Below are positions 21,615 through 33,582 of a DNA stretch of 64,000 nucleotides, piece after piece. The position numbers and the translations under genes were made by a program. The notes under the pieces were generated by a model. That model was not told the origin of the DNA. It searched no databases and worked only from the letters and a program-made list of their open reading frames with translations. Position 1 is the stretch's first letter. Each line of letters begins with the position of its first letter. The stretch is from Stropharia rugosoannulata (Eukaryota; Basidiomycota; Agaricomycetes; Agaricales; Strophariaceae), in NCBI GenBank assembly GCA_028532985.1, contig JANCIK010000003.1:1870001-1934000 (forward strand), written 5' to 3'.

Positions 21615-21818
21615 TGTTGAAAGCAGACTGCTTACAGGCGCAGAGAGCGAACATAACTCACACAGAGATGATGGTGGTAAGAGATTAAGAGGCATCTACA
21701 CTAGTACATGCCTTATATACTACCATAAGCAAGATTAACTATATATGGAGCGTACTAATTATAGTATGCAATATCTAATCTACTGCTGATGGTCAAGTCC
21801 AATCCATGTAATCTAACA
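21615..21818 (-). repeat. 3' LTR of Copia-3 (204 bp)
   Basis: Same LTR family as 6660-6863, minus orientation. It interrupts the gag of the plus-strand Copia to its left. The 5' LTR partner is absent from the window, so no target duplication can be checked. Confidence 0.9.
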
Positions 21819-22348
21819 CTCCCCCATGACCAAGGCAGTCTCTATACTACAGTATATACACTATGGTCAAACTCCCATGTGAGAGCAACAGTAATCTACT
21901 TTCTTTTTTTTTTTTTTTTTTGTAATCATGGCTTGCGCCAATTTATTACGCGGTGTCCGAACACAGTCCGCGCTGCGAAATACATCACAGAATACTACCT
22001 ACAGTAGAAGGGGAAACATACTCCCCAGGTGAAACGCAACGCGTGGAACAGGGCAAAGCAGGTAACGCGTCAGACAAGGACAAGACACGCAGACAAGCGC
22101 GTCATGTTAGAAAAGCTAGAGGAGGCTCCTTACTCTGTGATGGCCGAAGCACCCAGTCATGGTTCACCATGCACCGCATCTAAAGGCTTTGTCTGAAACC
22201 CTTCTGTTGATGAGACCTGGAAAGCCCCAACAGTCACTCATCATGCACCATTTAAGGACGGGGATCAGGCTGGTGGGGTGCACGCCATTAACGCCAAAGC
22301 TGGCCGTGGCTGGCAATCATCACAATCACTGCAAGGCCTCCAAAGCTG

Positions 22349-25300
22349 TTATCCAACCCCAGCGGGGGGAGAGTTAGCAAAGACAGTAGGGTTGTCTCGC
22401 AAGAATTTGAGAAGCGTAGGGAGGTAAGTCGGAACACCGTCGTAGGAGTGCTTGAGTAACGGGCACTCAAACAGATGTTGCCTGGTCTGGAGGAGAACCC
22501 CGCAGTCACAGGAGTACTTTTCGTCAATGTTAAAGCGCTTAAAGTAAGTGCCGATAGGCGCATGCCCTAGTAGGCAACGGGTCATGCACGATGTGAGCGA
22601 AATAGAATCCCCACAAGATGAGAGCCAAGATCCGCCCTTGGCGTATGATGGCTTGATACGGTGTTCTCCATCGATAGAGTCGAGTTGGAGGAAGTTATGT
22701 CCTGCGTGATCTGTATCTCGAAAGAACAGTTGATGCCAGGCCCGTAATTGTTGATCAGCTACCGCTTTGCGACAGCTGTCCAAGGAAGAGTCCTGGTACC
22801 TGCCAAGTACCCGGGGTTGAGCCTTTAATAAAAGGTGAGCTTCATGGTGAATGCCCCACTCCGATTTGGATGGGACATCGACAAACGTAATGGAGTGCGA
22901 AGGGTCCTTAGAGAACCATTCACCTAAGATGCGGCAGACAGCCAAGGAATGACCTTGGACGGAGTGGATAGAAGGGTCCAGGGCTCTCTTAGCAGAAGAG
23001 AGAGAGTCCGTGAACAAGTGAATGTTAGTGCAATTGTCTCGTTGAAGTGCCCGGACAATAGCATAACGAATGGCTGCAAGCTCCGTGTCAGGAGCAAGGA
23101 CATTACCGGCGACGTACTTGACATCATCAATACGTACGCCATTTTGATATAGCACCGCACCCGCGAGGGCTTGGTGAAGCTTGCTGGCAGGAACAGAAGC
23201 ATCCGTGCCAATCAAGACTGCGTCATGGATCTCCTCTGCTTTCTTGCGGATGGAGTTATAATGTTTATGACGCGCATTTTCGATGTGGAGACGAATCCAC
23301 TCGTGGTATGCGACAAGGTTGCCGTCAAAATCAGATACGTCCTTGTGTTCAACAGGGACATACTCAGATCTTGGACGGAAATGTATGTGGTTAGGAAATA
23401 AATCCAAGAGCCACTTTCCAGGCTGAGCCTCATCCGCGCACAGAGAGAAAGTCTCAGTCATGAAAGGAAGGTCGATTTGAATATCTGCGATACAGCCCCT
23501 GAGCTTCTCGTGAATGCGTTCAGGGATACGAAATAAAGCATGGTAGTGAGGATCGCTACTCTTGGCATATGGATCTGATAACATGGCTCTTGTAGGATGG
23601 GTGTCCGACAACGTTGCCACGCGGTAAACAGACCGGAGTCTCAGTTTACGAAGGTGGAGGTGAATTGGCATGAGTCCAGCAATGGCCTGGACGCCGCCAG
23701 TAGGAGAGGTGCGAAAAGCGCCTGTGATCCATACAGCTGCTCTGCGCTGCATGCTAGTAAGGTTTTTCAAGATACCCTCCATGGGGGCAGACTTGTAATA
23801 CCAAAGTTTGTAGCCGTACGTCGCAATAGGTAGGACGCACGACCGATAAAGGAGGCGTCTCTGTTTAGGAGACAAGCCTCTGGCAGAGTTACCAAGCATG
23901 CCCATGGCTTTCACCGTGGTCAATGCCTTGGTGGCATAAAAGCGGACATGCTCGTGAAATCTAAGCTCACGATCGAAGAAGAACCCCAGATAGCGCCAAA
24001 TGGGCTTAGGGGTGAGTGGGGTATTTCCGGTGAACGGGGCGAACCCAGTGTCCAGAGGAGGGTTGAAGCCGTCTCTCGACCGAGAGAAGTGAAACAGCTC
24101 GGACTTGTTGTGTTCCATATGAAGTCCAGCAGCAGTAAATAAGTCGACAAGGTAGGCGTAGCCAGCCTTGAGAATAACATTGTTGGTGCCCAGATTACCC
24201 AATTGAGTAACTAGGGTACCATCATCAACGAAGGATAGGAGCGTTGTGTCAATGTTCACAGCACATAGGTCATATATCTTCATAATAGGGGATATATAAA
24301 TGGAGGATAAAACAGGGGAGAGGGCGGAGCCTTGGCTGCACCCAACGTCCACCTGCTTAGGACCAGAAGAGTTGTTGTTCCAGAGGTACGATGTAACTCT
24401 GTCAACAAGATAAGAGGCAAAGAATTTCGTCACGATGTGAGGAAAGCCGAGCCTTGCAAGGGTCGCCAACAAAAACTCATGGTTGAGCGACAGAAAGAAC
24501 TGTGCGATGTCGAACACCACCACACTAGTCTTGAGCCCCCTGGCCCATCCTGCGCGAACAAGATGGGTAAGGTAGACCCCTGCATCTTCCGTAGAACACT
24601 GGCAGATACCGCCAAACTGGTTCGGGTGGACAAGGTCAAGTTTGATCATATCAAACTGGAAACGATTGGCAAGAAGCTTTTCGAGGAGTTTACCAAGGGT
24701 GTTCAGGAGGACAATTGGCCTGAAGTCCTTTGGAGTTGTGTAGGAGGGTTTATTGGGTTTAGGGATTACCACAGAAACCGATTCCTTAAAATGTTTAGGC
24801 CAATGGGAAGCACGAATGCACCCATTAGCCAAAGCTAGGATCATGCTGCGACAAGAGTCGTTACGAATAATCCTTTTTAAGTGCCGCCATGTAACATGGT
24901 CAGGCCCAGGAGATGAATTGTTAGAACAAGACGCAAGTGTGTCAGTCAGTTCTAGCTGAGAGAAGTTGACCCATTCCCTCACAGGGACCTGGTCCATTTC
25001 TTCAAGAATAGAAACATCACAAACAAGGTCAGAGGCTGCATTATATGTGTTGTGGAGTGCGTCCCAAAGATCTGGGAGATCATGACATGGGGAGCCATTA
25101 TAAAGAATAGACTCACAGGGGGGGTTTTTACGCTGTTGGATCCAATTCATGAGATCCCACGGACGTTTCTTAGATTCAGAGATTTCCTTGATGCGGTTAT
25201 CAAAGAAAACATGTTTAGCGCGCCTGGTGTTAGCACGGAACTTTCTCCAATTTGTAGCAGAGTGATCAGCTTTGTACAAATCGAGGGCATCTTGGCAACC

Positions 25301-25692
25301 CCAATCCCACCAGGGTTTGGAGTGAGGGACAATACGGGCCTCGACAGCATGATTGTTCCATGCTGTGGAGAAGGCATCAGCAATAGCCGAAGCACATGCA
25401 TCCACCTGAGCCGGAGTATCAATAGTGCAGCTGACTGCGCTTATTGAATCCATAATATCTGTGAGGAAGGCCTCTTCGGCCTCCGACCCAGGTTTGAGAG
25501 ATTTTCTGAGGGGGTCAGAAATGGTTAGAGAGAGGGGCAATGACACTGCTAAAGGGCAGTGGTCAGAGGCCAGTTTGAGGTCTTCGACTTGCTCCACAAG
25601 ACACGTGAGTGAGTCGGAAGTAGGGATGAATATCAGATCAATGACTGATGGGGAAAGCCTCGCATTGCGCGAGACAAAAGTGGGTCCTGGGT
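22349..25692 (-). pseudogene. L3 ORF2: partial endonuclease, RT and RNase H
   Basis: Longest LINE reading frame in the window, uninterrupted for over 1100 codons. It starts in the endonuclease at NPGPTFVSRN because of the deletion and keeps the SDHCPLAV end of that domain. RT is complete (AFDIAQFF equivalent, GCSQGSALSPVL, FVDDGT), then RNase H (IGTDASVP, ELAAIRYAI, TDSLSSAK, HHEAH) and the C-terminal CDCG...HLFEC cluster. RT and RNase H look intact, but the lost endonuclease should block ordinary target-primed insertion. Confidence 0.9.
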
Positions 25693-27090
25693 TAGTATGC
25701 AGTTGAGTTAGAACTGGCTTTAGAGACCCTGTCAAGTCGGACGGATGACAGGAGCTTGAAGTCAGGAGCAAGGGGAGAAGCCTTCATGGCCTTATCGACC
25801 TCGTCGGGGGTAACCTTCACCATTGTAAAGGGCGAAGCGAAGGTGGGGACGTCGACGATCTTAAGATAAGACCACGACTGGGGAAGGTCAACCACATATT
25901 TCATACCCGCCCAAGGCGAGTTGCGGAACATGGGTTCGAAGCTCCAATACAATGCGTCCAGCGTATGAGCGTTGGGCACCTCGTTTGTGGCAAGGGACCA
26001 GCCTTCGTATGCGACGGAGGCAGAGAGGACCCGGAATTTAGACTTCTCGGCAATGAAGACTGTATTAGCTGCCGAGACAAGCAAGTCAAGGCTGAGATTA
26101 TGTGATTGCGGGCCCTTGGATGGCTCCGCAAACGTGAGAAATGCCTGCTTTCGGGTAGGACCGGCAGCAGTGTAGGAAGGAATCCCTTGCTTACGCTTGG
26201 GTTGAGAGCCAGAGGCTTGCTGCTGGATCTCAATGATCTGGCAAGCAGGAATGTTGGGAAGGGCCTGAGCGAGCTGTACAAGCCCAGCCGGGCCTTTACC
26301 AATGTTGGTGGGGGGGGGACGCGACCTGGCCGCAGCCGAGTAGGACTTACGGGGCTTAGTCGCGAGGTTGATGGCCGGCGGCATGGGAGGCCGCTGGTAC
26401 GGATGGACGGGCCTGGAGGGCCGTGGGTTGACATTACCGGTAGGCTGGGCCCGTTTAGGGGCCGGGGTCTCGGTCTCGGCGTCCGATGGCTCCTCAGCCT
26501 GGGCCACAGCCGGAGCCGAGGGAGGGGGAGGAACGGCAGAAGCCGGGGGGGCAAGAGATGCAGTGGGGGCCCCTTTGCTATCAGAGGTGGTGTCCATTGC
26601 CGCTTGAGGTTGAGCCCAAGGGATCCCGGAAGCCCTGTTGACAAGGCCGAGCAGCGCGAGGCGGAGATCGTTTGGGTTACGAGCCTCATTTTCATAATTG
26701 TCCCAGTTGGAATTGAGGTCGAGCCAGGCCGTGGTCTCGTTCAGGGCATGCACAATAGCTTCGAGGTCCAAATTTGCAGTTTCATCAGTGCAGACAAGAT
26801 TAAGGAATTGAGGCATGGGCAGAGAGGAACCCGACCCCCCCCCCGGAGGAGGAGGAGGCAGGCAGAGAGGAAGAGCGGTCGTCGCCACGAGCCGTCTGAG
26901 CGTCGTCTTCATCGGAAGAGTTGGAATCGTCGTCCTTGGGAGTATCCGTAGGAGGTCCAGATGCCAACCTCGAGCTGGATCGAGGGTTGGAGGGGTTGGG
27001 AAGGGAGCTCGAGCAAGAGGTAGGAGAAGCGGCAGCCGAGGACCCCCTAGAAGATCCACGGCCGCGGCCAGCTCCTCCTTTGGGAGGCAT
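25693..27090 (-). pseudogene. L3 ORF1, frameshifted and missing its zinc knuckles
   Basis: It starts at the ATG at 27090 (MPPKGGAGRGRGSSRG). A ten-C run (plus strand, about 26835-26844) shifts the frame after about 85 codons; the rest reads MPQFLNLVCTDETANLDLE and onward through SKFRVLSASVAYEGWSLATN to NSTAY, where the deletion junction joins ORF2. The same ten-base run occurs in L1. At 26108-26111 it holds the empty target (GCGG) of solo LTR A. 27091-27224 is the 5' UTR. Confidence 0.85.
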
Positions 27091-27228
27091 AAGACTAGGT
27101 TGAGTATGAACTCAGATGTGTACTGCGATCAGAGATCGGGTCTGGTGGAGAGGAGTGTTGGTCGATGTGAAGAGTGGTGAGCTAGACTGCACAGCCACCA
27201 GATGGGAGTACCGGAAAGAGAAGCGATG

Positions 27229-30200
27229 CAGTAATCTACTTTCGCTGCAGAGAGTGGTTTGGTAAGAATGTCAGCCACCTGTTGTGTTGTGGGTATAAAC
27301 GAGGGTGTAATAACTCTGTTCTGTACAGCGTTGCATAGCCAGTAAAAGCGAAGGTCGAGGTGCTTCATACGTCTGTGGTGCTCTGGGTTCTTCGATACAC
27401 TGATAGCAGACTGATTGTCAATGTGCAGTGTGGAGGGAACCGGAATCGTGTAGCCAAACTCGCGAAGTATATTGCGCATCCAGGAGATCTCCTTGCCAGC
27501 CTCAACAGCAGCAACAAACTCAGCTTCAGTGGTAGAGAGCGTCACAATGCTCTGCAACTTGCTAGACCAGCTAATTGCACCACCAGCCATGAGAACAACA
27601 TATCCACCTGTAGAGCATCCAGTGTCCTTGCAATCACCGTGTGCAGCATCACAGTAAGTTGTGAACAGATCTGTACCAAGTGAACCAGAGTAAACCAACT
27701 TGTACTCAAGTGTTCCTTTCAGATACTTGAACAAGTGCTTGACTGCTGTCCAATGCTGCGGTCCAGGATTGCTGTTAAAGCATGCAAGGTAAGACACAGT
27801 GTGTGCAATGTCAGGACGTGTCATTGTAGCGAGATACTGGAGAGAACCAATGGCGCTGAGGTAGGGAACATTTTGCATGAACTCAATGTCGTCAGAGCTG
27901 CTAGGTGCCATTGCAGTGAGGACAGTGCCAGCTGACATGGGAGTGGTAACAGGAATTGCATCTTGCATACTGTAACGTTCAAGCATGTCCAGAATGAACT
28001 GGCACTAGTGAAGCAAAATCTTGCGTTTGCTGCGATCCCTGGTTATGCCAACACCTAGTAGAAACTCTGTTGCACCAAGATCCCTGCATTTGAAGCGTTC
28101 ACTGAGTTGCTTCACAGCATGGTCAATGGATGAAGTCGATTTGGATGCAAATGTGATGTCGTCAATGTAGATAGACACGAAAATGCGAACTGTGCCATCT
28201 GAGTAGATGTACACTGACCTGTCTGCTTCCACACACTTGAAACCCATATCAGTGAGAACTGAATGCAACTTTGTGTTCCATTGCCTAGCTGATTGCTTGA
28301 GACTGTAAAGTGACTTGCACAACTTGCAGACCTTGTTTGGTGCGCCTTCATGGAATCCCTCAGGCTGCAGCATGTAGATGTCCTCATCCAAGTCGCCATT
28401 GGTGAATGCAGACAAAATGTCCACAGAGCATAGCTCAAGGTCCTCTGCAGCTGCAATAGCCAGTATCATGCGCAAGGTTGCTGGACGGAAGGTGGGAGCA
28501 AAGACTTCGGTGTAATCGACTCCAGGACGCTGACTGTAGCCCTTTGCGACGATACGAGCCTTGTAACGCTCCACAGTGCCATCTGCATGACACTTGACCT
28601 TGAAAACCCAACCAGAACCAATAGCCTTTGCACCAGGTGGCAAGTCGACGATTTCCCATGTGTTGTTCTGCAGCAGTGTGTTGTACTCTGCATTTGCTGC
28701 ATCTCGCCATCTGTCTGCATTGTCGCCCTTGAGTGCCTGCTTGTAGTTCTTGGGATCTGACACAGTAGCAGCACCAGCAAACTGAACCTCTTCCAAGCCT
28801 TCATCAACAGTGTAACTGTCAAGTTTGTCGTTATCAAGGTCATCTGTCTCAGAAGGCGGTGTAGACGGCGGGAGGGGTACAGCAGCAGGTTTGACTTTCC
28901 ACCATTCGCCAGGAGGACGAGATTCACGTGTAGTGCGTCTCAGAGGCTCAGCAACGACCTTGGGTTCCACAGGAATGGGAGGTGCAACAGTATGAGGCAG
29001 TTGGGGCACGTTTGGAGCAGAATGCTGATCTTGTCAAGTTGAGCATGTTGGTGTTTTCGACGATTGCGGAATGCGATGCGATGACTCCAACTTGACTGTG
29101 GTACTGTCAGACTCGTCTTTCGACGCCCTATCCGATGGTACTTGACTCGACTTGCTGGGACTAGCAGTTGGACCGGAATGCACATGCGATTTCCCAGAAT
29201 GCGAATTGGGCAGAGTTGAGCACTTTGGTAAACTCGATGATTTTGCACCAGTGGTCGGTTTCTGCGAGTTGGGAGTAGGTGCATTGTGTTCGTCGTCAGA
29301 TGACGAGTCAGATGGTGCTGGTCCTGCCGAAGGAGGTGCAGTTGGTGCGTCCGAGTCATCAGTGTCCAAATCAGGCAAATAGGCAGCAGTTGAATCCCCA
29401 GAATCTGGCACATCTGAGAAGTGTGAAGGCATGCCCTTTGGAAACAGGTTGATTGGTGAAGTGACCTTCAAACCAGGAAATCTGTGTTCATCAAAGATAG
29501 CACGTTCCGAGATCACATACTTCTTAGTGGATGGATTGTAGAACTGCCAGCCTTTGTAGCCTGTAGGATAACCGACGAAAATGCACTTCTCAATGTGTGG
29601 TTGCAGTGACTTGCATTTGTCTCTCTGCACAAAGACATACACAGCACAACCAAAAACACGGAGATGGCTCATATCGGGTTTCTTGCCATGCCATGCAGTG
29701 TAGGGAACAGAGTCAGTCAGAGACGACATAGGGAGCCTGTTCCACACGTGAATGTAAGCAAAAACTGCAAGTTGCCAGAACGAGAGTGGGAGCTTTGCCT
29801 CTACCAGCATTGCAGTGACGTGCTCAGCAATAGTGCGATTGGCACGTTCAGCAACACCATTCTGCTGAGGCCGATTGCGTGTGCTGTGTCGTATGTGAAT
29901 GCTGCATTGCTCCATAAACCGTATAAACTCGTTTGACATGTATTCACCAGCCTTGTCATCCTGCATTGCCTTGATTTTCGCATTCAGCTGGTTCTCTGCA
30001 TATGCCTTGTACACCTTGAATGCATCAAATGCATCCGACTTGCGCTTTAGGAACATGACAGCATGCAGGTGAGTGCAGTCGTCGATGAATGTGATCCAGT
30101 AGCGATGTCTCTCAGGTGTAGGCACTGAGAGCGGACCATGCAAGTCAGAATGCACCAATTCAAGCGGTTTCGTCGATTTGCGAGTTGAGCTCGGAAATGT

Positions 30201-30557
30201 GCCAGATGTCATCTTGCCAGCTAAGCATGGTTTGCAAATCAGATCTGGTTGCTCTTTCGACGTTACAAGCATGCCAGTGACCAGGTCCTTGGAAAGCAGC
30301 TTGTTGATGTGTGCATGGCTGTGATGTCCGCAACGACAATGCCAGAGCTCTGCATTGAGGGGTAGAGTTGACGATGACGAAGCAGAGCATGCAGATTTGC
30401 AAATGGGACGTGTGAGACCATCCAGAATGGCAGAGTGTGATGCATTGATAGTTGCGGTGAAGATGGTCTTGCCTGAGCGGTTGAAGTACATCTTCTTTGC
30501 ATCGATCTCAATCAAGATGCCAGAGTGCTTTGTGAGGTACAGACACGCAAGCAGGTC
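27229..30557 (-). pseudogene. Copia-3 pol: integrase, RT and RNase H
   Basis: Inverted near-copy of 17525-20858. It has the same domain order, the same TGA in the linker (at 29034-29036), the same TAG in RT (28005-28007) and the same catalytic boxes. It differs by a few substitutions and two 3-base indels (GGG in the linker near 29391, CGT near 27914). It reads out of L4 at 30557. Confidence 0.92.
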
Positions 30558-31821
30558 TTTTTTTTTTTTTTCTTTCTTTGGAATCATGGCTTGCACCAAT
30601 TTATTACACGGTGTCTGAACACAGTCCGCGCTGCGAAATACATCACAGAATACTACCTACAGTAGAAGGGGAAACATACTCCCCGGGTGAAATGCATCGT
30701 GTGGAACAAGGCAAGCAAGTAACGCGACAGACAAGGACAAGACATGCAGGCTAGTGCATTGTGTCAGAAAAGCTAGAGGAGGCTCCTTACTCTGTGATGG
30801 CCGAAGCACCCAGTCATAGCTCACCATGCACCGCACCTACAGGCTTTGTCTGAAACCCTTCTGGTGATGAGACCTGGAAAGCCCCAACAGTCACTCATCA
30901 TGCACCATTTAAGGACGGGGATCAGGCTGATGGGGTGCATGCCATTAACGCCAAAGCTGGCCGTGGCTGGCAATCATCACAATCACTGCAAGGCCTCCAA
31001 AGCTGTTATCCAACCCCAGCGGGGGGAGAGTTAGCAAAGACAGTAGGGTTGTCTCGCAAGAATTTGAGAAGCATAGGGAGGTAAGTCGGAACACCGTCGT
31101 AGGAGTGCTTGAGTAACGGGCACTCAAACAGGTGTTGCCTGGTCTGGAGGAGGACCCCACAGTCACAGGAGTACTTTTCATCGATATTAAAGCGCTTAAA
31201 GTAAGCGCCGATAGGCGCATGCCCTAGTAGGCAACGGGTCATGTGTGATGTGAGCAAAATAGAATCCCCACAAGATGAGAGCCAAGATCCGCCCTTGGCG
31301 TAAGATGGCTTGATACGGTGCTCTCCATCGATAGAGTCGAGTTGGAGGAAATTATGTCCTGCATGATCTGTATCTCGAAAGAACAGCTGATGCCAGGCCC
31401 GTAATTGTTGGTCAGCAGCTGCTTTACGGCAGCTGTCTAAAGAAGAATCCTGGTACCTGCCGAGTACCCGGGGTTGGGCCTTTAATAGAAGGTGAGCTTC
31501 ATGATGAATGCCCCACTCCGATTTGGATGGGACATCGACAAACGTAATCGAGTGCGAGGGGTCCTTGGAGAACCATTCGCCTAAGATGCGACAGACAGCC
31601 AAGGAGTGACCTTGGCCGGAGTGAATGGAAGGGTCAAGGGCTCTCTTAGCAGCAGATAGAGAGTCCGTGAATAAATGTATGTTAGTGCAGTTGTCCCGTT
31701 GCAGAGCACGGACAATAGCGTAGCGAATGGCTGCAAGCTCTGCATCAGGGGCGAGGACCTTACCGGCGACGTATTTGACATCATCAATGCGTACGCCGTT
31801 TTGATATAGCACCGCGCCCGC
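30558..31821 (-). mobile_element. L4: LINE 3' fragment with RNase H
   Basis: Poly(A) as a T run at 30558-30571, 3' UTR to 31005, then RNase H and the C-terminal Cys/His cluster (31006-31821). The 5' side is cut by the Gypsy LTR at 31822, just upstream of the GAVLYQNGVRIDD block. The 3' UTR is base-identical, as far as I can read, with that of L2. Confidence 0.9.
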
Positions 31822-33032
31822 TGAGAGGTCTACTGCGTAGCTAGACTCGAAATCGCGAAACACAACACACACACACCCAGCGGAGCGAGATCCTATCCCT
31901 TAGATCGAGCGAACGCCCTCAACTAAATGGCTAGTATAATCTATGCTCTGCTCTGGTTCCCGTTCTGGGCGTGCGATGCGCGCACCTCGTGTCCTCTAGT
32001 CTTTGTAACAGCAAATAGTGCCTGCAAGTTCGTTTGTAAGGAGGGGTTTAATTCTAGTAAATCTCGGATAGAGCCCGGTTGCTAGTGGCATGCGCAAGGC
32101 AAAATGATAAATGAAAATAAGTTGTTTTTAGCGAACGGCTTCGCTGCGTGCACTTCCGGGTCCGGTGACCTCGTACGATGCGCAGACTCTCCAAAGTCCA
32201 ACAATCCAAGACTCTCCAAAGTCTTTCACCCGGCGGTGCAGTCTCACAGTCTAAACACTACAGTGCGAGTTTCCGTACACGGTTGTACTGACTCCTCACT
32301 GAGCTCTCCAAATGACCCGGTGGCCAGAAGCTATCCAAAACTCCTATGATTCACAAACACTTCACAGTTAAAACCCTAACAAAAGCTAAACACAGCCCGC
32401 TGACAGCCTGGGACGGAACCCAGCACACAGATCTAGTGGGTAGACAATTGCTTAATTACTATAGACAAGGATACAGGTTTATATGCGATGCACGCATGTG
32501 TACTAATAATAAGGTAAAGTAAATACTAGCAACGCGCGGCCAAAGGTCCGCGCATCGCATCCGGGCTTCCCTTCGAGTGTCCTGATCCCTTGGCATTCGC
32601 TGTGCGCATGTCGTTTGTTCCCTCGGGCTTTTGCGCGTCTTTTGATGCGCACCGCCACGGTCACATGATGTGTGGACTTAGGCAAATTCTGCCTTTGCGA
32701 TGCGCGCACATGAGATGCGCGCACAGCCCTTCACACCGCCCTTGGTACTTGCTCAGCTGTACTCACACCGCACTTCGCTGGTGCTTAACCGTTCTACGCC
32801 TCTCCAATCGCTCGCACGGATGACCAGACTATGCACTTTAGGCTGTGCAGCTCGCTGACCGATCTCTCTCGCAATACGGTGCGCGCAGGCGCTTATAGTC
32901 GTAAAGCGCGCTGATAGCTATAGACTATGAGTCAGGCTCCACTCTAGTCCCTCTGTGTTTTCCCCGCGCGCAGCTGTCCCACCAATGGGACTTCAGACTG
33001 TTTACACCCGTAGCCGAAAAGCAGCCCTGTCA
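31822..33032 (-). repeat. 3' LTR of the Gypsy element (1211 bp)
   Basis: Plus strand starts TGAGAGGTC and ends GCCCTGTCA, so TG...CA termini on either strand. It contains several TGCGCGCA words (for example near 31974, 32698, 32712, 32879). It matches 61044-62253 along its length with scattered substitutions and 1-base indels. No gene is seen in it. Confidence 0.88.
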
Positions 33033-33044
33033 TCTCCCCCCCAC
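33033..33044 (-). promoter_or_regulatory. Polypurine tract of the Gypsy element
   Basis: Minus strand GTGGGGGGGAGA lies directly next to the LTR terminus TGACAGGG. This is the expected position of the plus-strand primer. A similar 45-base module occurs at about 50329-50373. Confidence 0.8.
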
Positions 33045-33582
33045 TAAAATCTTGACTGTCCTCAGTCAACTTCAGATGCGCGCATCGCATCCTCGATAGC
33101 AATTCACCAGGCTTCCCTACTCTCGTATTTATAGCCCAGCTACTGCCTTATGTGGTCCATTACGGCGCCTCTGTCCGAGTCACTATCTCTATCCATCCTC
33201 TTGGCTTCCTTTTCAGGTATCCCCACCCGATTTTTCTTGACTAGCTTATTTTAGGCAGCCGCCACCGCACTCGTATGCGCACCGTACTTCCCGCCGACTT
33301 CCTTCTTGGGTCATCTGCCTAGTCAGGTCTTTTCTTTTCCTTTTCTGAACCTTGCTGGACCTTCTTTTGTCGTTACACTGTTCTAGCATATTGCCGGTAA
33401 GTTTACTCGACATGCGCTCATCGCCGTCTGCTTCTCTCATACTCCAAAAATTTCCTTCGCCATTTCTCCAAACTTATATAAACCTCCCTGAATTCTTTTC
33501 AGCCCATCTCTCCTCTTCTTACCCTGCCCTTCCTGCTGCTTCCCCTCTTTTCTAACTTACCGTGGCATCTCATCGCGATTTC
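33045..33582 (+). promoter_or_regulatory. Upstream region of G1, with TATA box
   Basis: A 538-base stretch without a gene. It contains a TGCGCGCA palindrome in GATGCGCGCATC (about 33074-33085) and a TATATAAA box at 33475-33482, roughly 100 bases upstream of the G1 ATG. It reads as the promoter and 5' UTR of the antisense gene G1. Confidence 0.55.

Larger units (their letters stand above)
21904..27224 (-). mobile_element. L3: LINE with full 5' end, poly(A) and 1 kb internal deletion
   Basis: Plus-strand T18 (21904-21921) is the poly(A) tail. The 3' UTR runs to 22348, then ORF2, ORF1 and the 5' UTR to 27224. Target duplication CAGTAATCTACTTT(C) at 21889-21903 and 27229-27243, with four extra bases GATG (27225-27228) at the 5' junction. 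Compared with L1 it lacks about 1.03 kb (L1 1486-2515), removing the zinc knuckles and most of the endonuclease. Its ORF1 preserves the empty site of solo LTR A. Confidence 0.93.
21615..30557 (-). mobile_element. Copia-3, minus strand, with nested L3 and L4
   Basis: 3' LTR at 21615-21818, PPT (minus CATGGGGGAG) at 21819-21828, pol stop at 21867. L3 then interrupts (21904-27224) and pol resumes at 27229. It ends at 30557 where the L4 poly(A) begins. The 5' portion (protease, gag, 5' LTR) would lie beyond L4 but has been lost at the Gypsy junction (31821/31822). Confidence 0.88.
27229..31821 (-). repeat. Right arm of the 4.6 kb inverted repeat
   Basis: Mirror image of 16260-20858. The inner end is at the L3 target duplication (27229). 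The outer end is at the Gypsy LTR (31821). The spacer (20859-27228) holds the Copia gag piece, the Copia-3 LTR and L3. RNA crossing both arms could form a long duplex. Confidence 0.92.

Noticed and set aside
32104..32823. Small frames in the Gypsy LTRs
   Set aside because: Short, without motifs, and broken differently in the two LTR copies.
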